DNA of 64,000 bases, taken from NCBI RefSeq assembly GCF_000379065.1, contig NZ_KB900614.1, forward strand, positions 2,935,988 to 2,999,987. Direction: 5' to 3'. The notes beneath the pieces are model-generated. The model ran no database searches. It was not told the DNA's origin and was given only the letters and a program-made list of their open reading frames with translations. This document shows, piece after piece, positions 15,734-24,246 of this stretch. The DNA comes from Salinispora mooreana (GTDB lineage: Bacteria; Actinomycetota; Actinomycetes; Mycobacteriales; Micromonosporaceae). The position numbers and the translations under genes are program-made. Every line of letters begins with the position of its first letter. The first letter of the stretch is position 1.

Positions 15734-15822
15734 GCAGGCTCGAGGCATTGGTGGGCCAAGTGGCCCGCACCGCAGAAGTGCGCTATCGGTGCGGCACCGT
15801 CGAGCCAGCAGGCGCGAAGTGA
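15730..15822 (+). CDS. 30-aa small protein in a coupled run
   Basis: GTG 15730 overlaps the stop before it (GTGA), and its TGA overlaps the next GTG, so three small genes are chained by 4-bp overlaps. Product MSRLEALVGQVARTAEVRYR plus ten residues; basic and helical. Support comes only from the overlap geometry. Confidence 0.35.
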   Translation: MSRLEALVGQVARTAEVRYRCGTVEPAGAK

Positions 15823-16076
15823 CTACCACATACCTGACGCAGGCAGCGATGGAGCAGGTCAACCACGCGCAGGTGGAACTGGAGCGACACCTGGTCACCA
15901 GCATCGCCGGTCGGTGCCTAACGTGCCGACAAATCGAACCATGTTCAGGCCGGGCAACCGCCGAAGCGACCTTCGCCCGCTACGGACGCCTGCCCCGCCG
16001 TCGACCCGGCATGACGACCGTCAACTCCACAGCTTCGACCTGGACCTGGTTCACCCGGCCACCCGGCGACCGATGA
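15819..16076 (+). CDS. Small CxxC protein
   Basis: 85 aa from GTG 15819. MEQVNHAQVELERHL is an amphipathic helix, then RCLTCRQIEPCSGRATAEATFARYGRLPRRRPG carries three Cys, with CLTC as the likely metal site. I recall similar proteins beside GntR and XRE genes in Micromonospora-type genomes. The last ~20 residues look less conserved. Probably an element-encoded regulator or structural small protein. Confidence 0.5.
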   Translation: MTTTYLTQAAMEQVNHAQVELERHLVTSIAGRCLTCRQIEPCSGRATAEATFARYGRLPRRRPGMTTVNSTASTWTWFTRPPGDR

Positions 16077-16170
16077 CCACGAAATGCAAGTCGAAGGACA
16101 TCCGCCTCCGGTCACCGGTCATGAGCGTCATCGTTGGCCTCGTGAGGCGCGAACGACGCCACCGTGGCGA

Positions 16171-16407
16171 TCAAGCAGACGGGGCACCATCGCGATCCGC
16201 GACGTACACCCCGACGCCTGGGACCCCGTAGATCAAGCCCTCAGACTTCAACACGAGAATGGCATTGCGTACCACCATCTGAGACACACCGTAATCACGG
16301 CGGAACTCCGTCATCGACGGCAGCCTCGCCCCCGGCGCGAGCTCGCCGGATGCGATCTGTTCCCGGATGCGGTCAGCCAACCACACCCACTTGGCGGTAG
16401 TGGGCAT
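16171..16407 (-). CDS. GntR-family transcriptional regulator (short, DNA-binding domain only)
   Basis: 78 aa from ATG 16407 (GGGAG 7 nt upstream). It is one winged helix-turn-helix of the GntR type: WVWLADRIREQIASGELAPGARLPS then MTEFRRDYGVSQMVVRNAIL and a GLIYGVPGVGVYVA wing. It has no effector domain, like the Kor/Xre repressors of actinomycete integrative elements. It is divergent from the small CxxC genes; candidate sites are the 15479 palindrome and the repeats at 16461-16505. Confidence 0.85.
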   Translation of the reverse strand: MPTTAKWVWLADRIREQIASGELAPGARLPSMTEFRRDYGVSQMVVRNAILVLKSEGLIYGVPGVGVYVADRDGAPSA

Positions 16408-16409
16408 TA

Positions 16410-16546
16410 CATCTCCCTGGTCTGCAACCGCCATTGCATCACAGGGAAACCTACGCGAGCAAGGTAGCACCAGCGTTGACTAGAGCTACCTTGATAGCCT
16501 ATGTTGACCCTAAGCCATCTCCCTGGTCTGCAAACCGGAGATGGCT
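16410..16546. repeat. 18-bp direct repeat around the GntR leader, second copy in a hairpin
   Basis: CATCTCCCTGGTCTGCAA occurs at 16410-16427, covering the GntR ribosome binding site, and again at 16516-16533. The second copy lies inside a perfect 10-bp inverted repeat (AGCCATCTCC 16513-16522, GGAGATGGCT 16537-16546), which could be a terminator or operator. Confidence 0.55.
16461..16505. promoter_or_regulatory. GntR promoter/operator region
   Basis: Inverted repeat AAGGTAGC (16461-16468) / GCTACCTT (16485-16492) encloses a plus-strand -35-like TTGACT (16476-16481). A -10-like TATGTT follows 18 bp later (16500-16505), overlapping the half site GATAGCCTA (16493-16501). Repression by GntR at this place is plausible but not shown. 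Confidence 0.45.
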
Positions 16547-17155
16547 CAGCACCAGATCCCAACACCTCACATCACGCCAACCCGGTCGACCGAGCCCTCA
16601 CTCCAGGCGGCCGGGGCCGGCCCCAACGAACCCCCGACCGTGGGGGCATTTCAGCCACCCCAGATCCCTGGATAGAGGACCAGGCCGCTCGGATGTTCGT
16701 TGAAAGTCACGGGCAACTACGCAATACAGCCGTGACATCGGGCAGGCGTCCGGCTACGCCCTGCGGAGATATGCTCGCTGTACGGAATCAGGGCCGAAAG
16801 CGAGTCGTCGGATGTCGCTGGGGTCGGGGCGAGCAGTGCAACCACCAACAGGACCAGGGATGGAACCGCTGCGTCCCCAACTCAAGTTCCCACTGCGGAC
16901 GTTGCCTGCCTGAGGGGCGGACTACACCCCACTGAGACCTCCGAAGCCGATTCGACAATGGCCCTTGAAAGCGCAAACCCTTCGCCAATTTCGCGGGCCT
17001 CCTAAGACGGCATCAGCCGAGGTGACGACGCATGACCGCCTAATACAGGAACTGGAATGCAAGGCTTGCATGCGCAATCAGGTCATCTATCAGGCGCAGG
17101 TGGACTTTGCATGCGCATCACAGGCACACTCCGACTACGACAGGAGTGAAGGGAC
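16547..17155. other. Intergenic region with XRE operator-like repeats at its right end
   Basis: About 600 bp without a convincing gene. Near the right end are TGCAAGGCTTGCA (17058-17070, inverted repeat around one central base) and two exact copies of TTGCATGCGCA (17066-17076 and 17107-17117). The copies are 41 bp apart, close to four helical turns, directly upstream of the XRE gene. Confidence 0.5.
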
Positions 17156-18043
17156 ATGGAGTTGTCAGCTCGACGGCAGCCACCCACCGTGCGTCTCCGG
17201 CGACTCGCGGCAGAACTACGCCGACTCCGCACCGAAGCCGACCTCACTCGCGAAGAGGTCAGTGACGAGACCAGCATCAACCCCGCCACCCTCTACCGCA
17301 TCGAGACGGCCAAGGTCCGCCCGCAGCGGCGCACCCTGATGGCGATGCTCGACGCATACGGCATCACCGACGAGGACCAGCGCAACGAACTCATCGCCCT
17401 GTCCCGACAGGCCACACAGCTGGGCTGGCTCCAGACGTACGAGTCGGAGCTGCCCGAGCTGTACACCACCTACATCAGCTTCGAAGCTGAAGCCCGCTCG
17501 GTCCACAACTACGAATCGCTGTTCGTCCCGGGCTTGCTCCAGACCGAGGACTACGCCCATGCGGTGATCCGTGGAGTCCTACCGTTCGCGAGTGACGCCG
17601 AAGTGCAAACCCGGGTGGAGGCCAGACTTCAGCGTCAGGAGTCACTCCATAAGTCCGACCCGCTGCGGGTCTGGGCGATCCTCGACGAGGCCGTCCTGCA
17701 CCGGCTGGCCGGCGGGCCGAAGGTCATGGTGGATCAGTTCGATGCCCTGGTGAAGGCAAGTGACCAGCCGAATATCACGCTCCAGGTCATCCCGTTCACG
17801 AGCGGCGCCCATGCCGGCATGCCCGGCTCATTCGTGGTCATGGACTTCCCCGATCCAGCCGACCCCGCTCTCGTGTACATCGATAGCATGGCCGGCGACC
17901 TGTTCCTCGAACGCGAAGCCGATGTACGCCGCTACACCACCACGTTCGAGCACCTCCGCGCTACCGCATTGGACCCCACCAGCTCGATAAAGCTGATCAG
18001 CGGACAGGCCGCTGCGTTCAGCCCCCAAGGAGGTACGGGATGA
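17156..18043 (+). CDS. XRE regulator with DUF5753 domain (Scr1-type)
   Basis: 295 aa. The HTH lies at residues ~12-65 (RLRRLAAELRRLRTEADLTREEV ... INPATLYRIETAKVRPQ). The C-terminal ~190 residues carry the DUF5753 signature: YESLFVPGLLQTEDYAHAVI, RQESLHKSDPLRVWAILDEAVLHR and HAGMPGSFVVMDF. It overlaps the next DUF397 gene by 4 bp, the standard actinomycete pair considered toxin/antitoxin-like or linked to differentiation (WhiJ family). GGAG/AGTGAAGGGA precedes the ATG. Upstream TTGCATGCGCA repeats are likely operators. Confidence 0.92.
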   Translation: MELSARRQPPTVRLRRLAAELRRLRTEADLTREEVSDETSINPATLYRIETAKVRPQRRTLMAMLDAYGITDEDQRNELIALSRQATQLGWLQTYESELPELYTTYISFEAEARSVHNYESLFVPGLLQTEDYAHAVIRGVLPFASDAEVQTRVEARLQRQESLHKSDPLRVWAILDEAVLHRLAGGPKVMVDQFDALVKASDQPNITLQVIPFTSGAHAGMPGSFVVMDFPDPADPALVYIDSMAGDLFLEREADVRRYTTTFEHLRATALDPTSSIKLISGQAAAFSPQGGTG

Positions 18044-18243
18044 CCCCCGCCAACCTGACCCACGCCCAATGGATGAAGAGCAGCCGATCGAGCGGGAATG
18101 GCCAGTGTGTCGAAGTTGCTGCGCTCGACGGGGCGGTGGCATGCCGGGACAGCAAGGACCCGAACGGTCCGGCCCTCCTCTTCGGCCGCACCGCCTGGAC
18201 GAACTTCCTGACAGAGACAAAGGACGGATTTCCGCAGCAGTAG
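18040..18243 (+). CDS. DUF397 family protein, partner of the XRE gene
   Basis: 67 aa with the full signature: QWMKSSRSSGNGQCVEVA, VACRDSKDPNGPALLF and AWTNFLTETKDG. GGAGG lies 8 nt before the ATG at 18040, and the start overlaps the upstream stop. The family is actinomycete-specific and nearly always follows such XRE genes. Role: proposed toxin-like or signalling partner, unproven. Confidence 0.93.
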   Translation: MTPANLTHAQWMKSSRSSGNGQCVEVAALDGAVACRDSKDPNGPALLFGRTAWTNFLTETKDGFPQQ

Positions 18244-18303
18244 GACCACCGTGAGAACTCCCGTAGCCACCCGGTCGACGCTGCGGCAGTCGTCGTCGAG
18301 CGG

Positions 18304-18756
18304 GTGGCCGGCTGCTCAACGGACTGCCCGCTCGCCCGCGCCGAACTGGATTCGTTCCTGCTCCAGGCTGCGCGCCGGGGCGCATCGGGCAGGGAGCAGG
18401 TCGGCGTAGCGGTCGGCCTCGGTCCCAGTTCAGGTGGGGCAACTCCAGTGGCCGATCCGGTCCTGAACCCGGCCGAGGTGATCCGCCGAATCGGCTGCGG
18501 TCGGGGCGCGTACCGGTATCGCGACCGGTTCTCACGGCCCGAACGCCTCATCGATCACCACACGCCGGAACTCTTGCGCTCCTGGCCGCCGCTCAAGGCC
18601 GCCCCCGACTCGCGCGGCAAGCGAGGAAACCGCCAGTTCCTTGCCCTCGGGAAAGGTCACTCCTACGCTCACCCGTACGGCGGCCGGCTGTTGATCTCCG
18701 CCGAAACGTCTGGCGTGGTCTACCGAAAGAAGACCACCATGGCGCGTAGCAGCTGA
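18304..18756 (+). CDS. Possible hypothetical protein
   Basis: 150-codon open frame with high GC3, starting at GTG 18304 without a good ribosome site. The stretch from DPVLNPAEVIRRIGCGRGAYRY to KAAPDSRGKRGNRQFLALGKG looks protein-like, but there is no family and long shadow frames run on the other strand. Kept as doubtful. Confidence 0.25.
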   Translation: MAGCSTDCPLARAELDSFLLQAARRGASGREQVGVAVGLGPSSGGATPVADPVLNPAEVIRRIGCGRGAYRYRDRFSRPERLIDHHTPELLRSWPPLKAAPDSRGKRGNRQFLALGKGHSYAHPYGGRLLISAETSGVVYRKKTTMARSS

Positions 18757-18807
18757 GGGAGTTAGCAGCCCTCCCAGGATTTTGTCTCCGCGGCAGGGAG
18801 TGACCAC

Positions 18808-19590
18808 ATGTGGAGCTGGAATCAGCTCATGCCGGGCTGGCTGATTTTTCTCATATTCTTGATAGCATTTCTCATAATCGGCGTCTTTGGCATTTGGCTA
18901 CTACGCGGACGAGGCAAACAACTGTCCGACGCCGAGCCCAAGTGGTTGGACCTGAGCACCCACACCGTCTCGGTCACCGGCACCCTCTACGCGCTCCTGC
19001 TCGTCCTGACCGCCCTGACCGTGTATGGCACGTACTCCCAGGCGGGCTTGGCGGTCGCGACCGAGGCGGCGGATCTGAAAGCACTGCACAACGTGGTGTC
19101 CGAGTATCCGGAGCCTACCCGGAGCGAGCTTACGGGCCTGCTGAACGAGTATGTCGACTACATGGTTGACGAGGCATGGCCGGCCTACCAGCGCGGGGAT
19201 GACGTGGATGGTGACCGCGTACTTGAGGAACAGATCTCACGTGCCATTCTCAGCTTCACGCCCGGTTCAGAAAAAGATCAGCAGTTGAGCGGCCTCGCCC
19301 TGTCGGAATTCGAGGATTGGAGTAAGTCCCGCCAGATCCGAAGTACCTTCAGCACTGCCGCGCTTCCCCAGACGCTGTGGTTCACGCTCCTGATCGGCGC
19401 GGTGGCCATCATTCTGATGTCCTGCCTCATCCCCACCCGGACGCGTACCGGCTCCCTGGTCCTGGTTTCCGCGATCGCGGGCATGATTTCTTTGCTTCTG
19501 TTCGTCGTCGAACGGGTGGACGACCCCTTCCGGGGCTCGATGAACGTATCCGCCACTCCCTACAAAACGGTAGGAAAGCAGTTCGACTAA
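18808..19590 (+). CDS. DUF4239 (bestrophin-like) membrane protein
   Basis: 260 aa. There are four membrane helices: about 9-33 (GWLIFLIFLIAFLIIGVFGIWLL), 52-75 (TGTLYALLLVLTALTVYG), 190-210 (LWFTLLIGAVAIILMSCLI) and 217-236 (SLVLVSAIAGMISLLLFVV). A soluble region of ~110 residues separates the pairs (EAADLKALHNVVSEYPEPTR). This two-plus-two layout is that of the bestrophin-like DUF4239 family, possible ion channels. It stands alone, with no clear partner. Confidence 0.75.
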   Translation: MWSWNQLMPGWLIFLIFLIAFLIIGVFGIWLLRGRGKQLSDAEPKWLDLSTHTVSVTGTLYALLLVLTALTVYGTYSQAGLAVATEAADLKALHNVVSEYPEPTRSELTGLLNEYVDYMVDEAWPAYQRGDDVDGDRVLEEQISRAILSFTPGSEKDQQLSGLALSEFEDWSKSRQIRSTFSTAALPQTLWFTLLIGAVAIILMSCLIPTRTRTGSLVLVSAIAGMISLLLFVVERVDDPFRGSMNVSATPYKTVGKQFD

Positions 19591-19829
19591 ACCTGACAAG
19601 GCTCGCTCTGGCTCCGCCCCAGAGGCTGCGCCACAGTTTTGGAAGACACCCTCGCGTCGCTTGATGTTATGCGGCGCTTGAACGCACATGGCGCTCGGTG
19701 GAGTACTCACCACCATGATGGATCTTGACAATCAACTGGGGTACTGGAACTCCACGGGGACGTCGCCCACCGATAGCTCGCCCCGAGCGGTGGTTCCAGG
19801 CGTTGGCGGGCTCCTGCCATAGTTTCGAC

Positions 19830-20666
19830 ATGACCTCACCGGACGTCCGCGTGCTGACAGATCCCCGACGAGAAGCCTGGGGGACGGACGGTCCACGGCC
19901 AGTCGTGACCTATGTGTGGCCGGCAGCCACCACGACGACCAGTGGCACTGTTCTGCTCTCGCACGGAACCGGCGGTTGCGCACTTGACCTGTCCTGGCTG
20001 GCCGAGCCGCTGGCCACGGCCGGCATACGGGTGATCGGCGTCGACCATCACGGCAACAACTACCGTAGCGGCTACCACGCCGAGGGCTTCGCGCGTTGGT
20101 GGGACCGCCCCCAGGACCTTTCGGTCGCACTGGATCACCTCGCCGATGGCGGTCCCGTTGGCGTCGCCGGTTTCTCGCTCGGCGGCTACACCGCCGCCGC
20201 GGTGCTTGGCGCACGAATCAACGCCGACATCTTCGGCGCGATCGCCACCGGACGAACGGCGGTGGCGCCACCGCCGGAATTCCCGACGCTGATCGACGAA
20301 CTGACCGACCGGATCGACACCGATGACATCGCCGCGTGGATCAACGAATCCGGCGACGACTACGCTGACCGCCGCGTGAGCGCAGGTCTTCTCATCTGTC
20401 CGGCGCAGGGCCAACTACTCACCTCCACCAGTCTGCAGGGCATCACGACGCCCGTGTCGATCTGGTGGACCGGCGAGGACGACCAGGCCCCAGCCGAGAC
20501 CAACGCACTGCACTACGCTTCCTTGATTCCGGGCGCGACCGAGCACTGCGCCGACCCGTCGGCTGGCCACTACGTGTTCGTACGGGACATGCCCGACGCG
20601 GAACGGATCCGTACCCGCCTCGCCAGCGCGGCCGTCACCTTCTTCCGTGAGCGATTGACCACTTAG
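19830..20666 (+). CDS. Alpha/beta hydrolase (dienelactone hydrolase-like)
   Basis: 278 aa from ATG 19830. The frame is open upstream but that part is low-complexity. Oxyanion turn LLSHGTGG, nucleophile elbow GFSLGG (GVAGFSLGGYTAA) and a late His in SAGHYVFV make a usable Ser-Asp-His triad, with the acid probably in GEDDQAP. Similar to predicted dienelactone hydrolases and acyl esterases of actinomycetes. No signal peptide; substrate unknown. It is followed 8 bp later by a broken lipoprotein gene. Confidence 0.82.
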   Translation: MTSPDVRVLTDPRREAWGTDGPRPVVTYVWPAATTTTSGTVLLSHGTGGCALDLSWLAEPLATAGIRVIGVDHHGNNYRSGYHAEGFARWWDRPQDLSVALDHLADGGPVGVAGFSLGGYTAAAVLGARINADIFGAIATGRTAVAPPPEFPTLIDELTDRIDTDDIAAWINESGDDYADRRVSAGLLICPAQGQLLTSTSLQGITTPVSIWWTGEDDQAPAETNALHYASLIPGATEHCADPSAGHYVFVRDMPDAERIRTRLASAAVTFFRERLTT

Positions 20667-20674
20667 GCTAAGTC

Positions 20675-21290
20675 ATGCGTCTGCAACGAATCGGCCTGGT
20701 CGCAGCCGGATTCCTGGCGGCGGCAACAGGGTGCACCGGACCCGCGGCCGAGGAACCTAGACAACCGGCAGGGCCGACACCCGCCCACACCTCGAAAGTC
20801 CTGCCGATACCCGCGACGGGCCTTGGGGACACACCGCGAGAGCTACTGATCTGGGACGCCGAACAGATCTACCCACACCAACTCGTACACGGGCGTGAGC
20901 GTCCGTGGCTCGGTGCTGCGAATCCACCGCGTGCCAACGCCAGGAGTGCACAAACTGGCCGCGGGTCTGCGCCGTCGACACCCGGAAGCCCCTTCGGCGT
21001 TCATTGACGCTCAACACTCACTTGCCGCCCTCGACGAGGTTTCGGGACGCAGCAAAATGGACATGCTGTATGGCGAGGCCCAAGGGGTGGCCGTCGCGGA
21101 GGTGGGAGTTGTCGCCAACGGGTCCGGCGTCACGGTCATGGTCGACCAAGCGACCGCGGGCCTGGCCGCCGCCATGCGAGAACGATACAAATTCCCGAAC
21201 CTGGAGCTGGTCCAAGGCGAGACGCACAGCGGCGAGTTGGGTGGGCCGGACGATGCACCATGCGAACCCATCGACGGCCATCGCCGGTGA
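20675..21290 (+). pseudogene. Lipoprotein gene with a frameshift
   Basis: The frame from ATG 20675 encodes a signal with lipobox (LVAAGFLAAATGC) and runs coherently to EQIYPH near 20876. There the sense passes to the +1 frame: NSYTGVSVRGSVLRIHRVP, HKLAAGLRRRHPEAPSAFID, GVTVMVDQATAGLAAAMRERY, ending at 21290. Neither frame alone makes a whole protein. It looks like a secreted lipoprotein of about 200 aa broken by a one-base indel at about 20870-20885 (mutation or sequencing error). Confidence 0.65.
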
Positions 21291-21389
21291 CCCTGTGCGG
21301 CTGCGTTCAGGCAGTTCAGCCTGACGACGCAGGACCTCCGGCCGGCGCCGGTCGAGCGGCAGAACGGCGCGGCTCAGGATCGTAGCCCG

Positions 21390-22703
21390 TCAGTTCCACG
21401 GCCAGACCCGCACCGGTACGCGCGGGAACGCGGCTGTCAGGAACTGCTCGGTGAGGCCGTCGCGCATGGCGGCGTCTGGCCAGGCGTCGAGCACCTCGGG
21501 CAGGGTGCGGTGACCAACGGTGAGGTGCAGCAGGGCACCGGGTGGAATGGCGGCATGGTGGCTCGCGTCGGAGCTTGGACCGATCGTGCTCCGTCTCGCC
21601 GTCACCGCCGTTAGTTCACCGTCGTCGAACTCGAGGTGAGCGCTCGCGGTGTAGGTGTCAATCACGAGCGTGGATTCGGGCCAACGCAGATCGGCCGACT
21701 GCCAGCGGCTGCGTAGCAGCGGGGCGAGGCGGGCGAGCAACTCGACCGGGTCGCCGGTGCGGGCGTACCAGGCTCTGGGGCGCGTCGGTATTCCGGTGGG
21801 CCCGGTCCGGGCCAGGAGGTGGTCCGGATCGAGCAGCGGACGCACTGCGTGGAACGGGCGCTGGGCCGTCGTGGCGTAGCGCCGACCGATCCGGCCGAGA
21901 TAGGCGTACGTCGCGGCGGCGGCCTCCGGCCAGCGCCCGGCAGGCTCGCAGGTCGCGGCGAGCACGGTTAGCTCTCCCGCCGCGGAAAGCGTGGTGCCGT
22001 GCACCAGATATCCCTGGACCTGTTCGCCGCGCAGTAGTACGGCGACCTCGCGGCGAACGATATCCGCCGCCCGGCGGCCCACGATCTCGTACCGCCAGGC
22101 GACGGCGTCGCGTGGGCAGACCAGAGCATCCCCGTCTGCCTGCCGTCGGTCGATGCGGGCGAGGGCATCCGTGTCGGCCGTGGTGGCGGCGCGGACGGTC
22201 CAGGGACCCTGGTAGGTGTCCGGTAGGGCGTTGGCGGGCACGGTGGGTGCGCCGCCGTGGGCTATCGCGTAGTCGTAGCCAAACCGACGGTAGAAGTGGG
22301 GAATCCCTTCAACGATCTGGAGTGGCACACGATCGGTCGCACAGCGGTCGTGCAGCGCGGCGAGTAGCCGTTCGGTGAGCTGGTTGCCGCGATGCTCCGG
22401 TGCCGTGCCCACCAACTCGACCTGCGTCACCGGCAGCCGAATCCCGGCCAGGCTCCACTCCTGACGCAGACCGACCAAGCTGGCCGCCAGACGGCCGGTG
22501 GTGGTGTCCTCCACGACCAGGAAGTCGTCGGGTGTGACCGAAGGATGCCCGCTCAGCAGATCGTGGACCCATGCGGTGATCCCCGCGTGCGGTTCTCCGC
22601 CGGTTGCCGTCTGCAGCTGAACGGTCGCCTGCAGGCGGGCGAGCTGATCGACGTCCGACTCGCGACCGCGCCGAATCCTGTAATGATCGCCTCGGCTACT
22701 CAT
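21390..22703 (-). CDS. Eis-like GNAT acetyltransferase
   Basis: 437 aa, the usual length for the Eis family. The N-terminal GNAT domain has VELVGTAPEHRGNQLTERLLAAL (acetyl-CoA motif V-x-T-x-P-x-x-R-x-x-x-L). A second degenerate GNAT region and a C-terminal sterol-carrier-like domain (LVIDTYTASAHLEFDDGELTAV, LLHLTVGHRTLPEVL) follow. Mycobacterial Eis acetylates aminoglycosides and proteins, so resistance is possible here but not shown. Monocistronic. Confidence 0.85.
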   Translation of the reverse strand: MSSRGDHYRIRRGRESDVDQLARLQATVQLQTATGGEPHAGITAWVHDLLSGHPSVTPDDFLVVEDTTTGRLAASLVGLRQEWSLAGIRLPVTQVELVGTAPEHRGNQLTERLLAALHDRCATDRVPLQIVEGIPHFYRRFGYDYAIAHGGAPTVPANALPDTYQGPWTVRAATTADTDALARIDRRQADGDALVCPRDAVAWRYEIVGRRAADIVRREVAVLLRGEQVQGYLVHGTTLSAAGELTVLAATCEPAGRWPEAAAATYAYLGRIGRRYATTAQRPFHAVRPLLDPDHLLARTGPTGIPTRPRAWYARTGDPVELLARLAPLLRSRWQSADLRWPESTLVIDTYTASAHLEFDDGELTAVTARRSTIGPSSDASHHAAIPPGALLHLTVGHRTLPEVLDAWPDAAMRDGLTEQFLTAAFPRVPVRVWPWN

Positions 22704-22837
22704 GCCTTACGTTCTACCGCCAGGTGATCGCCCGCGGTCGCTCGCGGGGCAGTGACTCCGCACACTCCGGGCGCCCAGTAGACCGTTTGTACGAGATTGC
22801 TTCGGATATCTCCACGATCATCGGTATGAGCGAAACG

Positions 22838-22877
22838 ACTGGTGGCCGGCGCCCTGGTTCGGGTGCCGGCCACCAGT
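22838..22877. terminator. Strong rho-independent terminator
   Basis: ACTGGTGGCCGGC (22838-22850) pairs with GCCGGCCACCAGT (22865-22877), a perfect 13-bp stem followed by TTCTTT. It terminates the secreted protein gene at 22925 (minus strand) and can work both ways. Confidence 0.85.
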
Positions 22878-22924
22878 TTCTTTCCCCCTTGTGTGGGTTG
22901 GGTCTTGTGTGTGGTGCGGGTGGG

Positions 22925-23512
22925 TTAGCTGGTCCAGTGTTCGGCGACGAGGTCGGCGGCCTGGGTCTCCCACTGGGCGTAGTGGAACGGGTATGCCGAC
23001 ACCTGCACCGTCTGCGCGGCCTCGGTCAACGGCATGTCCTGCCAACCCTCGACCTGCTTGAGAGCATCCAGGAAGGCGGTGGTGGAGTAGGCGGGGTCGG
23101 TGATCTGCTCCACCGTGCCCCAACCACTGGACGGGCGCTGCTGGAACAGGCCCTGCGAGTCGTGGTCGTTACGCGCGCCCAGGTGGCCCAGGTTCTCCAG
23201 CTTCGACTCCTGCAAACTGGTCGCGATCGCGACCACGGCGGCCCGCTCGTCCATCCCGGCGTTCTTCGTGGCCTCGATGATGGCCTTCACGTTCGCCACC
23301 TGCTCATCACCCAGGGCGATGCGCGACTGTGTGCCCTGGGTGCCGTGCGGGATCAGCGTGCCCATGTCCGGCTTCTCCGCCCGCACCACAGCCGAAGCCG
23401 AGGCCGAGGCGGGGGTGGGGTCGGTGAGGGTGGCCAGCGGGCCGGCGACAACACCGGTGGACAGGGCCAGACCAGCGAAACCCAGCACGCTACGACGCAG
23501 AATCGTGTTCAT
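22925..23512 (-). CDS. Secreted lysozyme/transglycosylase-like protein
   Basis: 195 aa from ATG 23512 (GGAG 9-12 nt upstream). The signal peptide is MNTILRRSVLGFAGLALSTG ... SASA. The mature part has NAGMDERAAVVAIATSLQESKL, then HDSQGLFQQRPSSGWGTVEQI and QVSAYPFHYAQWE. This is the actinomycete pattern of soluble lytic transglycosylase/lysozyme-like proteins (E in the QES motif, GLFQQRP). It should act on peptidoglycan outside the cell. Common in Micromonospora and Streptomyces; single gene with its own terminator. Confidence 0.82.
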   Translation of the reverse strand: MNTILRRSVLGFAGLALSTGVVAGPLATLTDPTPASASASAVVRAEKPDMGTLIPHGTQGTQSRIALGDEQVANVKAIIEATKNAGMDERAAVVAIATSLQESKLENLGHLGARNDHDSQGLFQQRPSSGWGTVEQITDPAYSTTAFLDALKQVEGWQDMPLTEAAQTVQVSAYPFHYAQWETQAADLVAEHWTS

Positions 23513-23627
23513 CAGGGATTGCTCCATTCGGGGGTCGACACCCCACACCCGAAGGGGGTTCGGGGTGGGTGCGAGCACCGTCCGGCGCTCAACGAAACTA
23601 AGGGGAAGAGGTCGGCGACCGCGGGCC

Positions 23628-24002
23628 TCACAGGGCCACACGCACGGCGCCGGGCCCAGATGTAACGACCGGCGGGCCGCCAACATTCCGGGGCTCACGC
23701 ACGGCCGGCATCCGCCATCGGCGGAACACCTGCTCGGTCGTACGCATGGTGTAACGCCCCGACGGCCGCCGGGATTCCGCCACCACCGTGCCCCCGACCA
23801 CACCCCACACGGGCATCAACCAGACACCAGAGACATCCATCCCCGCGGCAGGCCCAACCCAGGAGATCAACCTATCGATCGGGATTTGCTCGGCACTGGA
23901 GCCAGGCCGGGAAGTAGCCGGCAAGATCAATGCTTGATCTGCCAACACCGGGCTCATCAGCGCAGAAACGGCAAACGCCCTGGCGGGGATCTTCTCCCGC
24001 AC
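23628..24002 (-). CDS. Possible small membrane protein
   Basis: 124-codon frame with a hydrophobic N-terminus (RAFAVSALMSPVLADQALIL) and a second segment (VSGVWLMPVWGVVGGTVV). The rest is basic (RYTMRTTEQVFRRWRMP). A terminator-like hairpin (CGCCCTGG 23976-23983 / CCAGGGCG 24002-24009, then CTTCTTT) covers its start, which argues against it. A shorter alternative frame (23872-24057) begins with a Trp-rich membrane helix. Uncertain. Confidence 0.3.
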   Translation of the reverse strand: MREKIPARAFAVSALMSPVLADQALILPATSRPGSSAEQIPIDRLISWVGPAAGMDVSGVWLMPVWGVVGGTVVAESRRPSGRYTMRTTEQVFRRWRMPAVREPRNVGGPPVVTSGPGAVRVAL

Positions 24003-24128
24003 CAGGGCGCTTCTTTGGGGTGGGCCGGAGGTACCACCATGCGAACCACACCGCCACGATCGCCGGCGCCCCGCTACAACTTAGTTTGCCCCCCTCACGC
24101 GGATCGGGTGGTGCTCAATAAACCAGCC

Positions 24129-24246
24129 CGACCGACCAAACCGCCGGTACGGTTCGCCAGTGCGGAAGAGATCAACCCGTTCCAGCCCGTTCTCGATCTT
24201 CACGACGATGCCGCCGCCTGTTCGCCGGAATCCGGCCGTGAGGACC
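24129..24246. repeat. Diverged ~100-bp repeat, left copy (left of the lanthipeptide cluster)
   Basis: It shares long blocks with 37127-37220 in the same orientation: CGGTTCGCC, TGCGGAAGAGATCA, TTCTCGATCTTCA and GGAATCCGGCCGTGAGGAC. On the minus strand this copy could be the tail of a decayed gene (VKIENGLERVDLFRTGEPY, stop at 24081). The two copies bracket the lanthipeptide genes. Confidence 0.6.
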
